Notes: generated by a model not told the origin, from the letters alone. 10,696 nt of DNA from Pseudomonadota bacterium (GCA_021808185.1 JAKBCB010000088.1:1-10696), one strand, 5' to 3'. Numbered from the stretch's first letter, positions 1-5,815 are shown. A program made the numbers and translations.

Positions 1-76
1 CTCCGGCCGGCGCCGGGTGCTGGCGGACCATACCTACGAGGCCCGGCTCGCGGCCTTCGCGCGGCTGGCGGCGTGA
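1..76 (+). CDS. C-terminal end of a probable glycosyltransferase (partial, CgeB-like tail)
   Basis: Only the last 24 codons are inside the window, in the frame that ends at TGA 74-76. The peptide ends VLADHTYEARLAAFARLAA. A basic stretch followed by a 'V-L-A-x-H-T-Y-x-x-R' helix is typical of the extreme C-terminus of CgeB-like and GT1-type glycosyltransferases, where the His-Thr-Tyr-x-x-Arg element closes the last Rossmann-like domain. The gene converges on the minus-strand SDR gene, with 25 bp between the two stop codons. The call rests on one short motif, so the family is a suggestion. The codon use fits a real GC-rich gene. Confidence 0.45.
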   Translation, partial: SGRRRVLADHTYEARLAAFARLAA

Positions 77-101
77 CCCCCCATCGCCGCTGAAGGCGGG
101 C

Positions 102-911
102 CTAGCCCAGCATCCGCCCGCCATCGACGTGCAGGTGCGCCCCGTTGATGTAGGCCCCGGCGTCCGAGCACAGCAGCAGCGCCGCCCCGGCGATGTCCTC
201 CGGCCGGCCGAAGCGGCCGGTGGGGATGCGTTCCAGCAGCCAGGCGCGGGAGTCCGGGTTGGACAGTTGCGCCCGGTTGCGCGCGGTCTCGATCGCGCCG
301 GGGGCGAGGTTGTTCGCGGTCACGCCGCGCCCGCCATACTGCCGCGCGAGTGCCAGCGCCCAGGTGTGCTGCATCGCCTTGCTGCCGGCATAGACCAGCA
401 TCGTGGGCATCGGCCACGCTTCCTGCACGCTGCCGATGGTCAGCACCCGGCCCCAGCCGCGCTCGGCCATCGCGGGCACCAGCGCCTGCAACAGTTCCAG
501 CCCGGCGCGCAGGTTCACCGCCACCTGCGTCTCGAACGCCGCGCCGGTGACCTCCTCGAACGGCTGCGGGATTTCCACCGAGGCGTTCAGCACCACGATA
601 TCGACGCGCCCGAACGCCCCCAGCACCTCGGCGGCCAGATCGGCGCCCGCATGGGGCTTGGAAAAATCGGCGGCAAACGCGGCGGAACCGGCCGGGCCGG
701 GCAGGGGGGAAGCGTGCAGCCGCGCGACCACGCCGGCCGCGTCTGATTCCTCCTCCGCGCCGCCCGCGTGGTGCACGGCGATGCGCGCCCCCGCGCCGCC
801 CAGCGCCAGCGCGATGGCGCGCCCGATCTCCCGCCGCGCGCCCGTGACCAGCGCGGTGCGGCCATCCAGCCGGAACGGGCCGAACGGATCGGCCGGCGCG
901 TCCTGGCTCAC
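102..911 (-). CDS. Short-chain dehydrogenase/reductase (SDR), 269 aa
   Basis: This is a classical SDR oxidoreductase, probably cytoplasmic and NAD(P)-dependent; its substrate cannot be told from sequence. The Rossmann motif TGARREIG is at residues 23-30, and an NAS variant of the usual NAG is at 109-111. The catalytic residues look intact: Ser161 (in TIGS), Tyr174 and Lys178 (YAGSK), with Asn133 at the expected tetrad position. The C-terminus has the usual 'PGAIET' and 'GRFGRPEDIAGAALLL' elements and ends near VDGG. The start is taken as GTG at 909-911. It overlaps the TGA of the upstream aldo/keto reductase (GTGA) and lies just before the conserved 'L-D-G-R-T-A-L-V-T-G' strand. The open frame continues upstream into the reductase gene, but there it is only a shadow. 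The overlap implies translational coupling, so the two enzymes may act in one pathway. Confidence 0.9.
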   Translation of the reverse strand: MSQDAPADPFGPFRLDGRTALVTGARREIGRAIALALGGAGARIAVHHAGGAEEESDAAGVVARLHASPLPGPAGSAAFAADFSKPHAGADLAAEVLGAFGRVDIVVLNASVEIPQPFEEVTGAAFETQVAVNLRAGLELLQALVPAMAERGWGRVLTIGSVQEAWPMPTMLVYAGSKAMQHTWALALARQYGGRGVTANNLAPGAIETARNRAQLSNPDSRAWLLERIPTGRFGRPEDIAGAALLLCSDAGAYINGAHLHVDGGRMLG

Positions 912-1957
912 GCCGAGGCTTTGGGCGTGAACGGCTTCGGCCGTCGGTTCTCGTCCTGCCGGCCCAGCATCCAGCCGGGATATTCCGCCGGCAGCGCGCT
1001 GACGGCATCGAGCGCCGCGACCTCCTCCGGCGTCAGGGCGAGCGTGGTCGCGCCGATATTGTCGGCCAGTTGCTCCGGGGTCTTGGCGCCGACGATGATG
1101 CTGCTGACCCATGGCTTGGCCAGCAGCCACGCCAGCGCCACGCGCGCGACCGACACGCCGCGCGGCCCGGCGATCTCGCGCATGGCGGCCACGCAGTCCC
1201 AGGCGCGGTCCTTGTTCACCGGCGGGAAATCGAAGCTGGCCCGCCGCGCCCCCTCCGGCCCGTTGCTGCCCGGCCCGAACTTGCCGGACAGCAGGCCGCC
1301 GGCCAGCGGGCTCCAGACCATCAGCCCGAGCTTTTCCTCGGTCAGCAGCGGCACGATCTCGCGTTCCAGGTCGCGGCCGGCGATGGTGTAGTAGGCTTGC
1401 AGCGTCTCGAACCGCGCGTATCCCCGCCGCTCGGAGATGCCGAGCGCCTTCATGATCCGCCACGCCTGCCAGTTGGACACGCCGACATAGCGCACGAGGC
1501 CCTGGCGGGTGAGATCGTCCAGCGCGCGCAGGGTTTCCTCGATCGGCGTCACCGTGTCGGTGCCGTGGATCTGGTAAAGGTCGATGTGGTCGGTCTGCAA
1601 CCGCTCCAGGCTCGCGCGCACGCTGTCCATGATGTGCCCGCGCGAGGCGCCGCGATCGTTCGGCCCGTCGCTCATCATGCCGAAGACTTTCGTGGCCAGC
1701 ACGACAGTCTCGCGCTTCACGCCGAGGTTCTTCAACGCCTGGCCGAGCAGCCGTTCCGATGCGCCGAAGGAATACACATCGGCCGTGTCGATGAAGTTGA
1801 TGCCGGCGGCGAGCGCGTCCGCGACGATGCGGTCCACCTCCGGCTGTTGCAGCGAACCGACCTTGCTCCACACCTCGCCGCTGCCGCCGAACGTCATGGT
1901 GCCGAGGCAGAGTTCGGAAACGAACAGGCCGGTGCGGCCAAGCTGATTGTAGCGCAT
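908..1957 (-). CDS. Aldo/keto reductase, 349 aa
   Basis: NAD(P)H-dependent aldo/keto reductase of the single-domain TIM-barrel superfamily, which reduces aldehydes or ketones in the cytoplasm; the true substrate is unknown. The start ATG at 1955-1957 gives the family-typical opening M-R-Y-N-Q-L-G-R-T-G-L. The catalytic tetrad is visible as Asp57 and Tyr62 (FIDTADVY), Lys90 (VLATK) and His131 (DLYQIHG). Further family marks are GVSNW at 159-163, the loop WSPLAGGLLSGK (215-226) and the cofactor-binding end segment SIIVGAKTPEQLADNI (286-301). The length is normal. It is the first gene of a two-gene operon with the SDR, and its stop overlaps the SDR's GTG start. A weak GAAGG lies about 11 nt before the ATG. 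The gene diverges from the DUF305 gene across about 140 bp that must hold both promoters, though I see no convincing boxes there. Confidence 0.93.
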   Translation of the reverse strand: MRYNQLGRTGLFVSELCLGTMTFGGSGEVWSKVGSLQQPEVDRIVADALAAGINFIDTADVYSFGASERLLGQALKNLGVKRETVVLATKVFGMMSDGPNDRGASRGHIMDSVRASLERLQTDHIDLYQIHGTDTVTPIEETLRALDDLTRQGLVRYVGVSNWQAWRIMKALGISERRGYARFETLQAYYTIAGRDLEREIVPLLTEEKLGLMVWSPLAGGLLSGKFGPGSNGPEGARRASFDFPPVNKDRAWDCVAAMREIAGPRGVSVARVALAWLLAKPWVSSIIVGAKTPEQLADNIGATTLALTPEEVAALDAVSALPAEYPGWMLGRQDENRRPKPFTPKASA

Positions 1958-2097
1958 GCGCGATGATGCCTTCGTGCCATGGGTCGAAGCCGGAATGTGA
2001 GGTCGCGCGGCGGGCATGGCAACCGGGCCGACGCTTGCGCGCGCGCGGCCGGTGGGCCATCTGCGTCGGGACCGAACCCCGCAGGGAGACCTCCGCC

Positions 2098-2484
2098 ATG
2101 ATCCGCCGCCTGTTGCTCGCATCCCTCGTGGCCGGCGCCTTGCTGCCACTGTCCGCCACCATCGGCGCGGCACAGCAATCCGGTCAGCAGGTGCCGGGCA
2201 TGGGGATGGCGCTGGCGGGCGGCGATACCAGCCCGTCCAGCGAGGCGTTCCGCGCCGCCAACGAAAAGATGCATCACGGCATGGCCGTGCCGCTGACCGG
2301 CGACACGGACGCGGATTTCGTGCGCGGCATGATCCCGCACCATCAGGGCGCCGTGGACATGGCCAAGGTGGAACTGGCCTACGGCAAGGACCCGGAGTTG
2401 CGCAAAATGGCCGAGGGCATCATCGCCGGACAGAGCCGCGAGATCGAGTTCATGCGGCAGTGGCTTGCCGCGCACGGCAAGTGA
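2098..2484 (+). CDS. Exported DUF305 family protein, 128 aa
   Basis: Small DUF305-family protein. The family adopts a four-helix, ferritin-like fold, and some members (for example CopM of cyanobacteria) bind copper in the periplasm. Residues 1-25 form a signal peptide: MIRR, a hydrophobic core rich in Leu and Ala, then a likely cleavage near GAA/QQ. The mature part has MHHGM at 58-62 and the family hallmark MIPHHQGAVDMA at 78-89. It ends with a helix carrying QSREIEFMRQWL (112-123). The His- and Met-rich pattern is compatible with metal binding, which is inference here. The ATG follows a good AGGGAGA ribosome-binding site at 2083-2089. The SDR-like gene starts 37 bp downstream and is probably cotranscribed. 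No copper resistance genes are visible nearby. Confidence 0.9.
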   Translation: MIRRLLLASLVAGALLPLSATIGAAQQSGQQVPGMGMALAGGDTSPSSEAFRAANEKMHHGMAVPLTGDTDADFVRGMIPHHQGAVDMAKVELAYGKDPELRKMAEGIIAGQSREIEFMRQWLAAHGK

Positions 2485-2521
2485 CGCGCCAGCACGGCGA
2501 CACGGGAAGGGGAGCGGCGGC

Positions 2522-3298
2522 ATGGACCTCGGTCTGAACAACAAGGTGGTGCTGGTCACGGGCGGCTCGAAAGGCATCGGCCTGGCCTGTGCCCGCGCGT
2601 TCCTGGCCGAGGGCGCGCGCGTCGCCATCGCCTCCCGCGCGGCGGAGAACGTCGCCGCCGCGCGCGCGGCCCTGGGCGACGCGCTCGGCATCGCGGCGGA
2701 CCTGACGGACGCGGAGCAGGCGGCGGCGATGGTCGAGGAGGTGGAACGCAGGCTTGGCCCCATCGACGTGCTGGTGAACTCCGCCGGGGCCGCGCGGCGC
2801 ACGCCGCCGGACGATCTGACGCCGGAGGCGTGGCACGCGGCGATGGCGGCGAAATATTTCACGTACATCCACGCAATCGACCCGGTGGTGAAGCGCATGG
2901 CCGCGCGCGGGGCGGGGGTGATCGTCAATGTCATCGGCAATGGCGGCAAGGTTGCCTCGCCGGTGCATCTGGCGGGCGGGGCGGCGAACGCGGCGCTGAT
3001 GCTGGCCACCGCCGGCCTCGCCACCGCCTATGCCGGGCGCGGCGTGCGCGTGGTGGGCGTCAACCCGGGCCTGACGGAAACCGACCGCGTGGCCGAGGGG
3101 ATGCTGGCGGACGCGCGGCTGGCCGGGCTTTCGGTGGCGGAGGCGCAGGCCCGGGCGGTCGCGAAAATCCCCATGGGCCGGATGGCGCGGGCCGAGGAAG
3201 TGGCCGACGTGGTGGTGTTCCTGGCCTCCGCCCGGGCGAGCTACGTGACCGGGGTGAACATCGCGATGGACGGTGCGACGGCGGCGGTGGTGGTGTGA
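2522..3298 (+). CDS. SDR-fold protein with a degenerate active site, 258 aa
   Basis: The protein has the overall layout of a classical SDR: TGGSKGIG at residues 13-20, an acidic residue after strand 3 (AADLTD), NSAG at 86-89, NPGLTET at 181-187 and an ending of the 'ASYVTGVNIAMDGA' type. The catalytic positions are all changed. By position the tetrad Asn is Lys111 (AAKYF), the Ser is Gly139 (NVIGNGG), the Tyr is Gly152 and the Lys is Asn156 (GGAAN). Nucleotide binding is therefore likely, but ordinary SDR chemistry is doubtful. The family position suggests a divergent SDR subgroup rather than a recent mutation, because the surrounding AGGAANAALMLAT block looks coherent. ATG 2522 follows GGAAGGGGA with about 8-9 nt spacing. 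The final AVVV after MDGAT is unusual. A 78-bp near-copy of this gene's end recurs at 4108-4185, where an in-frame TAG stops before that tail. Confidence 0.88.
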   Translation: MDLGLNNKVVLVTGGSKGIGLACARAFLAEGARVAIASRAAENVAAARAALGDALGIAADLTDAEQAAAMVEEVERRLGPIDVLVNSAGAARRTPPDDLTPEAWHAAMAAKYFTYIHAIDPVVKRMAARGAGVIVNVIGNGGKVASPVHLAGGAANAALMLATAGLATAYAGRGVRVVGVNPGLTETDRVAEGMLADARLAGLSVAEAQARAVAKIPMGRMARAEEVADVVVFLASARASYVTGVNIAMDGATAAVVV

Positions 3299-3310
3299 GC
3301 GGGGCGGGGG
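3233..3310 (+). repeat. 78-bp direct repeat, copy 1 (end of the SDR-like gene)
   Basis: This segment covers the last 22 codons of the SDR-like gene plus 12 bp beyond its stop. It matches 4108-4185 at 71 of 78 positions with no gaps (counted by eye). The match runs in the same reading frame and continues through the stop codon into the G-rich tail. It ends abruptly at 3310, where the DUF4160 promoter region begins. Confidence 0.93.
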
Positions 3311-3326
3311 GCGACCATAGTTCGGG

Positions 3327-3354
3327 TTGAATAACCCATCGGATGGGTTACATT
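3327..3354 (+). promoter_or_regulatory. Predicted promoter of the DUF4160-DUF2442 pair
   Basis: TTGAAT at 3327-3332 (4/6 to TTGACA) and TACATT at 3349-3354 (4/6 to TATAAT) are 16 nt apart. This patch is less GC-rich than its surroundings. Transcription would begin about at the ATG at 3360, which would give a leaderless or nearly leaderless message. That agrees with the lack of a well-spaced ribosome-binding site. The prediction comes from sequence only. Confidence 0.5.
3332..3350. promoter_or_regulatory. Perfect 19-nt palindrome, candidate operator
   Basis: TAACCCATC-G-GATGGGTTA is a perfect inverted repeat of 9 bp around a single central base. It fills the space between the predicted -35 and -10 boxes and ends 9 nt before the DUF4160 ATG. 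A dimeric repressor bound here would block RNA polymerase. The DUF2442 protein, with its basic GGRPRK tail, is the obvious local candidate, which would make the pair autoregulated as in toxin-antitoxin operons. The palindrome is seen directly; its role as an operator is inferred. Confidence 0.6.
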
Positions 3355-3359
3355 CGGCT

Positions 3360-3608
3360 ATGGTCGTCGTCCATCGGGCGTTTGGGTTTCGGTTCGTGAT
3401 CTACACGTCCGATCACGACCCCGCGCATGTTCACATCACGGGACCGGGGCAGGCGAAAATCAATTTGCTTGGTCCGGATGGAGAACCCGAGGTCGTGTTG
3501 AGTATCGGCATCAAGCGGCAGGAAATGCGCCGCCTGTTCGCGGAAGTGGTGGCCCGGCGCGATGAGTTTCTGGTCGAATGGGGGCGTATCCATGGCCGTC
3601 CTGACTGA
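3360..3608 (+). CDS. DUF4160 domain protein, 82 aa (toxin-antitoxin-like pair, gene 1)
   Basis: Small soluble protein of the DUF4160 family, whose members are usually 70-100 aa, have no established biochemical function and are commonly encoded beside DUF2442 genes. The family signature DHDPAHVHI is at residues 18-26; its conserved Asp-His-x-Pro-x-His-x-His residues could form a metal or catalytic site. A beta-rich middle (AKINLLG, PEVVLSI) and a C-terminal helix ending LVEWGRIHG follow. ATG 3360 is chosen over a possible in-frame TTG at 3327, because the domain begins at once (HRAFGFRFVIY) and the palindromic promoter lies between the two. The end overlaps the DUF2442 gene by 17 bp, so the two are likely translationally coupled. 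A toxin-antitoxin role is suggested by size, order and overlap, not shown. Base composition is lower in GC than the flanking SDR. Confidence 0.85.
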   Translation: MVVVHRAFGFRFVIYTSDHDPAHVHITGPGQAKINLLGPDGEPEVVLSIGIKRQEMRRLFAEVVARRDEFLVEWGRIHGRPD

Positions 3609-4011
3609 AGCCCAGTTGCGAGCGGCGGAAACCCGTGGCCGGGCGATGCTGGCGGCCGAACCGCGCGCCGTGGCCGCCCATTTCGACCGCGCCGCCGGTC
3701 GCGTGGTGGTCGATCTGGCGAACGGTTGCAGCTATGCGTTTCCGCCGCATCTCGTGCAGGATCTCCAAGGCGCGAGCGAGGAGGCGTTGGCTGGCGTCGT
3801 TGTCGATGGCGTGGGCTTCAACCTGCATTGGCCGGCGTTGGACGCCGATCTGTATGTCCCTGCGCTGGTCTCGGGCATTTTCGGCACACGCGACTGGATG
3901 AAGCGGGAGCTTGCGCGTGTGGCGGGGCAGGCGACATCTCCCGCGAAGGTGGCGGCGGCCCGCGCCAACGGTGCGAAAGGCGGACGGCCGAGGAAGACCG
4001 CGCGGGGGTAA
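3592..4011 (+). CDS. DUF2442 domain protein with basic GGRPRK tail, 139 aa (pair gene 2)
   Basis: The DUF2442 core spans about residues 28-97. It has a short beta meander (GRVVVDLANGCSYAFPP), the segment LQGASEEAL, and then the signature VGFNLHWPALDADLYVPALVSG (75-96), with its Gly-x-x-x-x-Trp-x-x-x-Asp-x-Asp pattern. DUF2442 is the fold of the NE0471 N-terminal domain. Proteins with it are often encoded with DUF4160 partners and have been regarded as possible antitoxins or regulators. The C-terminus (AARANGAKGGRPRKTARG) is very basic and carries an AT-hook-like GRPRK core, which suggests DNA contact. ATG 3592 is preferred because GGGGG at 3580-3584 lies 7 nt before it. An in-frame ATG at 3562 would need a longer overlap with DUF4160. 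A remnant of a second gene of this family lies at 5727-5792. Confidence 0.85.
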   Translation: MAVLTEAQLRAAETRGRAMLAAEPRAVAAHFDRAAGRVVVDLANGCSYAFPPHLVQDLQGASEEALAGVVVDGVGFNLHWPALDADLYVPALVSGIFGTRDWMKRELARVAGQATSPAKVAAARANGAKGGRPRKTARG

Positions 4012-4158
4012 CACATCAACGGTTTGCCACTGCCCTGGCGAAGCTTCGGATATAGCGAGCGGGTGCGGGTCTTGCTGGTGTTGGACTTCAGCAACCGGTC
4101 CATCGCGCGGGCGAGCGACGTGACCGGGGCGAACATCGCGATGGATGGCGCGGCGTAG
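4012..4158 (+). pseudogene. Decayed C-terminal remnant of an SDR gene
   Basis: The frame directly after the DUF2442 stop reads LPLPWRSFGYSERVRVLL, then VLDFSNRSIARASDVTG and ANIAMDGAA, ending at TAG 4156-4158. This follows the normal SDR ending 'iPlgRfg-x-x-eeV-x-x-v-x-F-L-a-S-x-x-A-S-x-V-T-G-x-n-i-x-M-D-G', with about four extra residues and several changes. There is no start codon and no Rossmann half, so it cannot be an enzyme. Its last 17 codons fall in the 78-bp repeat shared with the SDR-like gene at 2522-3298. It is therefore the 3' end of a second copy or close relative of that gene, now separated from it by the DUF4160-DUF2442 pair. Confidence 0.65.
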
Positions 4159-4185
4159 GCGGTGGTGGTGTGAGCGGGGCGGGGG
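4108..4185 (+). repeat. 78-bp direct repeat, copy 2 (SDR remnant end)
   Basis: This is the partner of 3233-3310, with 71 of 78 bases identical and no gaps. The reading frame is the same, but this copy has TAG where copy 1 has a sense codon. The codons after the TAG (GCG GTG GTG GTG TGA) still match the AVVV tail and stop of copy 1. The 797 bp between the copies hold only the DUF4160-DUF2442 module and the degraded start of the SDR remnant. Confidence 0.93.
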
Positions 4186-4377
4186 CGTGCAACCCTGTCG
4201 CCGGCGCAGATCCGTCCCCCCAGTCCCCTCCCGCAACGAGAGTGGCCGTTCCTTTCAATCTTGCGTAACGGATAGGCTGGCTGCTTATCGGAGCCGACGG
4301 CTTATCTCGTCTTCGGGACTACAAGAAGCGAGGTGCGTGCATCGGTCGCGTGGGAGGCAAAACGGAATGCTGCCGCG
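4186..4377. other. Intergenic stretch with no recognised coding content
   Basis: Base composition falls gradually here from the GC-rich flank toward the AT-rich region. No frame gives a recognisable protein apart from the weak tail of the minus-strand hydrolase remnant, which reaches down to about 4302. I see no tRNA, strong promoter or terminator. Confidence 0.5.
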
Positions 4378-4626
4378 TCAACAGCAATGCCCGTGGAGCG
4401 TTCCGGTGGCGGAAGCCGACCCCTTGCGTAAGAAGTGACTACGGCTTTTCCCCGTCGTGATGATGTGCGGCTCAGCATCGCCAGCTGCATGCACGATCAG
4501 CGTCGGCACGGTGATGTCGGTTGGGTTCGGCCAGGCGCGTATATTGCCATCACAGTCAAATGATGCATATTTGCGCAATCCGATAGCGACGATAGGCAAC
4601 ACATGGAGAGATCGTTGAGTGGGCAA
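4302..4626 (-). pseudogene. Frameshifted C-terminal remnant of an alpha/beta hydrolase
   Basis: On the minus strand one frame (4626 down to about 4450) reads NPTDITVPTLIVHAAGDAEP, the classic strand-turn-Asp element before the catalytic acid of alpha/beta hydrolases. At the run GGGGAAAA near 4447-4454 the likely continuation moves to another frame (open down to 4302) reading GKAVVTSYARGRLPPPERST and then GIAVDAAAFRFA. This resembles the family ending 'g-k-a-l-a-x-x-i-p-g-A-r-l-x-v-i-e-x-a-x-H-g-i-a-v-x-x-a-x-x-F', but the catalytic His is missing. No nucleophile elbow and no start codon are found. The fragment lies just ahead of the AT-rich gene and points the opposite way. The match is by motif only. 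Confidence 0.42.
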
Positions 4627-4684
4627 CGTGATCCACGCGGGTCAATGTATAGGACCATGCATCGAGCAGAAAAAATAATAGAAA

Positions 4685-5731
4685 ATGATAAATAAATTTA
4701 CAATATCGGATAGTTGTGTTGTAGAATATTTTTGTGGGGAAAAGAAGAGCGATAAAATTTGCGTGACATTTACAGAGAGGGGAAATCGCACTTTAGGCGG
4801 ACTCGGCTTTGGGGGAGAGTTCTTGAGAAATCAGGGATTTGACATTGTGGCCGTGAAAAACATAGATGATACGTGCTGGTATCAAAATATCGATGCGATG
4901 TGCGTTGATTTCATAAAATCAATTACAAAACAATACTCTCTGGCCTGTGGCTATGGTAGTAGTATGGGGGGTTATGCCGCGATTCGATTTGCGGCAGAAC
5001 TAGAATTGCAGAACGTATTCGCGATATCTCCATTATACGATATAAGATTTGATTGGGATCGAAGGCATGAATCCGATGCAAATCAGATTAAATCGGCGAT
5101 GATGCATAAATGTTTCATAAGTAATAATTGCAATTATTTTATCGCATATGATAGCAAATCTCAGGATGCTAGGCATTTTGATGAATATTATAAAATAATA
5201 GATAGTAGCAAGATTTTTGCCATACGCGCGCCGTACGCGGGTCATCCAGTCGGGCCGTTTCTCAACGCGATCGGCGAATTGGTAAACATCGCTGTTTCGA
5301 TTCTCAATGGACGTGGAGAGCCATGCTGGACATCTGCCGGCAAAAAGAGGCGATCAAAAGACTATCTGTATAATATATCTCAATATTGTATGATTATAGA
5401 AAAATACGATATATCTCTTAAAATAAATAATATTCTGATTGATACTCATAAGGCCGATGCTCATTGGTTTATGCAGCGTTGTAAAATATTAATGAATTTA
5501 CAGCGCAGTGATGAAGCGATTCCCGAGGGTCTCCGCGCCATCGAAATGTCGCCAATAAATCATCATATGCGGGCTTATGTGTGCCTGACTATGGCAAAAT
5601 TGGGGCGCGTTGACGAAGCTCTGCAACTCATTGATCAAGGAATCGAACGAGGCGCCGATTCCTCTGCGCTTGCTCGTGTCCGGGACGGGGTATTGGCAAT
5701 GCGCGATCAGATTGTTCGCAGCCGAGCCTGA
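4685..5731 (+). CDS. Alpha/beta-hydrolase-like protein with TPR-like C-terminus, AT-rich, 348 aa
   Basis: The N-terminal ~210 residues look like an alpha/beta-hydrolase fold. The nucleophile elbow GYGSSMGGYAA is at 89-99 with Ser93 as the likely nucleophile. An acidic candidate, Asp161, lies in YDSKSQDARHF, and a candidate catalytic His187 in APYAGHPVGPF. Residues about 255-330 form two helical TPR-like repeats (ADAHWFMQRCKILMNLQRSDEA and GRVDEALQLIDQGIERG, quoted in parts). There is no signal peptide or membrane segment, so the protein is probably cytoplasmic. Such hydrolase-TPR proteins sometimes occur among polysaccharide genes, but the substrate is unknown. The base composition is strikingly low in GC (15 G/C in the 60 bases 5101-5160), with many ATA, TTA and AGA codons, in sharp contrast to the neighbours. 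This marks recent transfer. The last ~75 codons are richer in GC. No clear ribosome-binding site precedes ATG 4685; an in-frame start further down cannot be excluded. Confidence 0.75.
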   Translation: MINKFTISDSCVVEYFCGEKKSDKICVTFTERGNRTLGGLGFGGEFLRNQGFDIVAVKNIDDTCWYQNIDAMCVDFIKSITKQYSLACGYGSSMGGYAAIRFAAELELQNVFAISPLYDIRFDWDRRHESDANQIKSAMMHKCFISNNCNYFIAYDSKSQDARHFDEYYKIIDSSKIFAIRAPYAGHPVGPFLNAIGELVNIAVSILNGRGEPCWTSAGKKRRSKDYLYNISQYCMIIEKYDISLKINNILIDTHKADAHWFMQRCKILMNLQRSDEAIPEGLRAIEMSPINHHMRAYVCLTMAKLGRVDEALQLIDQGIERGADSSALARVRDGVLAMRDQIVRSRA

Positions 5732-5792
5732 CGCGCAATTGGGCGCAGCCGAGGCGCGCGGTCGCGACATGCTGGCAAGCGAACCTCGCGCC
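5727..5792 (+). pseudogene. N-terminal remnant of a second DUF2442 gene
   Basis: In the frame starting at 5727 the sequence reads PDAQLGAAEARGRDMLASEP, then RA. The intact DUF2442 protein at residues 5-25 reads TEAQLRAAETRGRAMLAAEP, then RA. About two thirds of the residues match, and the match stops just after RA. The start codon is gone, because the region overlaps the end of the AT-rich gene, and the core domain is absent. The fragment marks a former DUF2442 gene at the right edge of the AT-rich gene. Confidence 0.7.
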
Positions 5793-5815
5793 CGGCGGCG
5801 TTGCTCCGCCATGGC

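Noticed and set aside
102..2162. A continuous minus-strand frame that would make the SDR a 686-aa fusion protein
   Set aside because: Only the last 269 codons are SDR-like; the rest is a shadow of the aldo/keto reductase. The GTG at 909-911 is a natural start.
1894..3024. Minus-strand frame of 376 codons opposite DUF305 and the SDR-like gene
   Set aside because: No motif, crosses a divergent promoter region and lies antisense to two well-supported genes.
3562..3591. An upstream ATG at 3562 as the DUF2442 start
   Set aside because: It would add residues unlike the family and deepen the overlap with DUF4160; ATG 3592 has a well-placed GGGGG site.
3233..4185. The 78-bp repeats as a transposon target-site duplication
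   Set aside because: Target-site duplications are normally only a few bases; 78 bp with 7 differences and no transposase fits partial gene duplication better.
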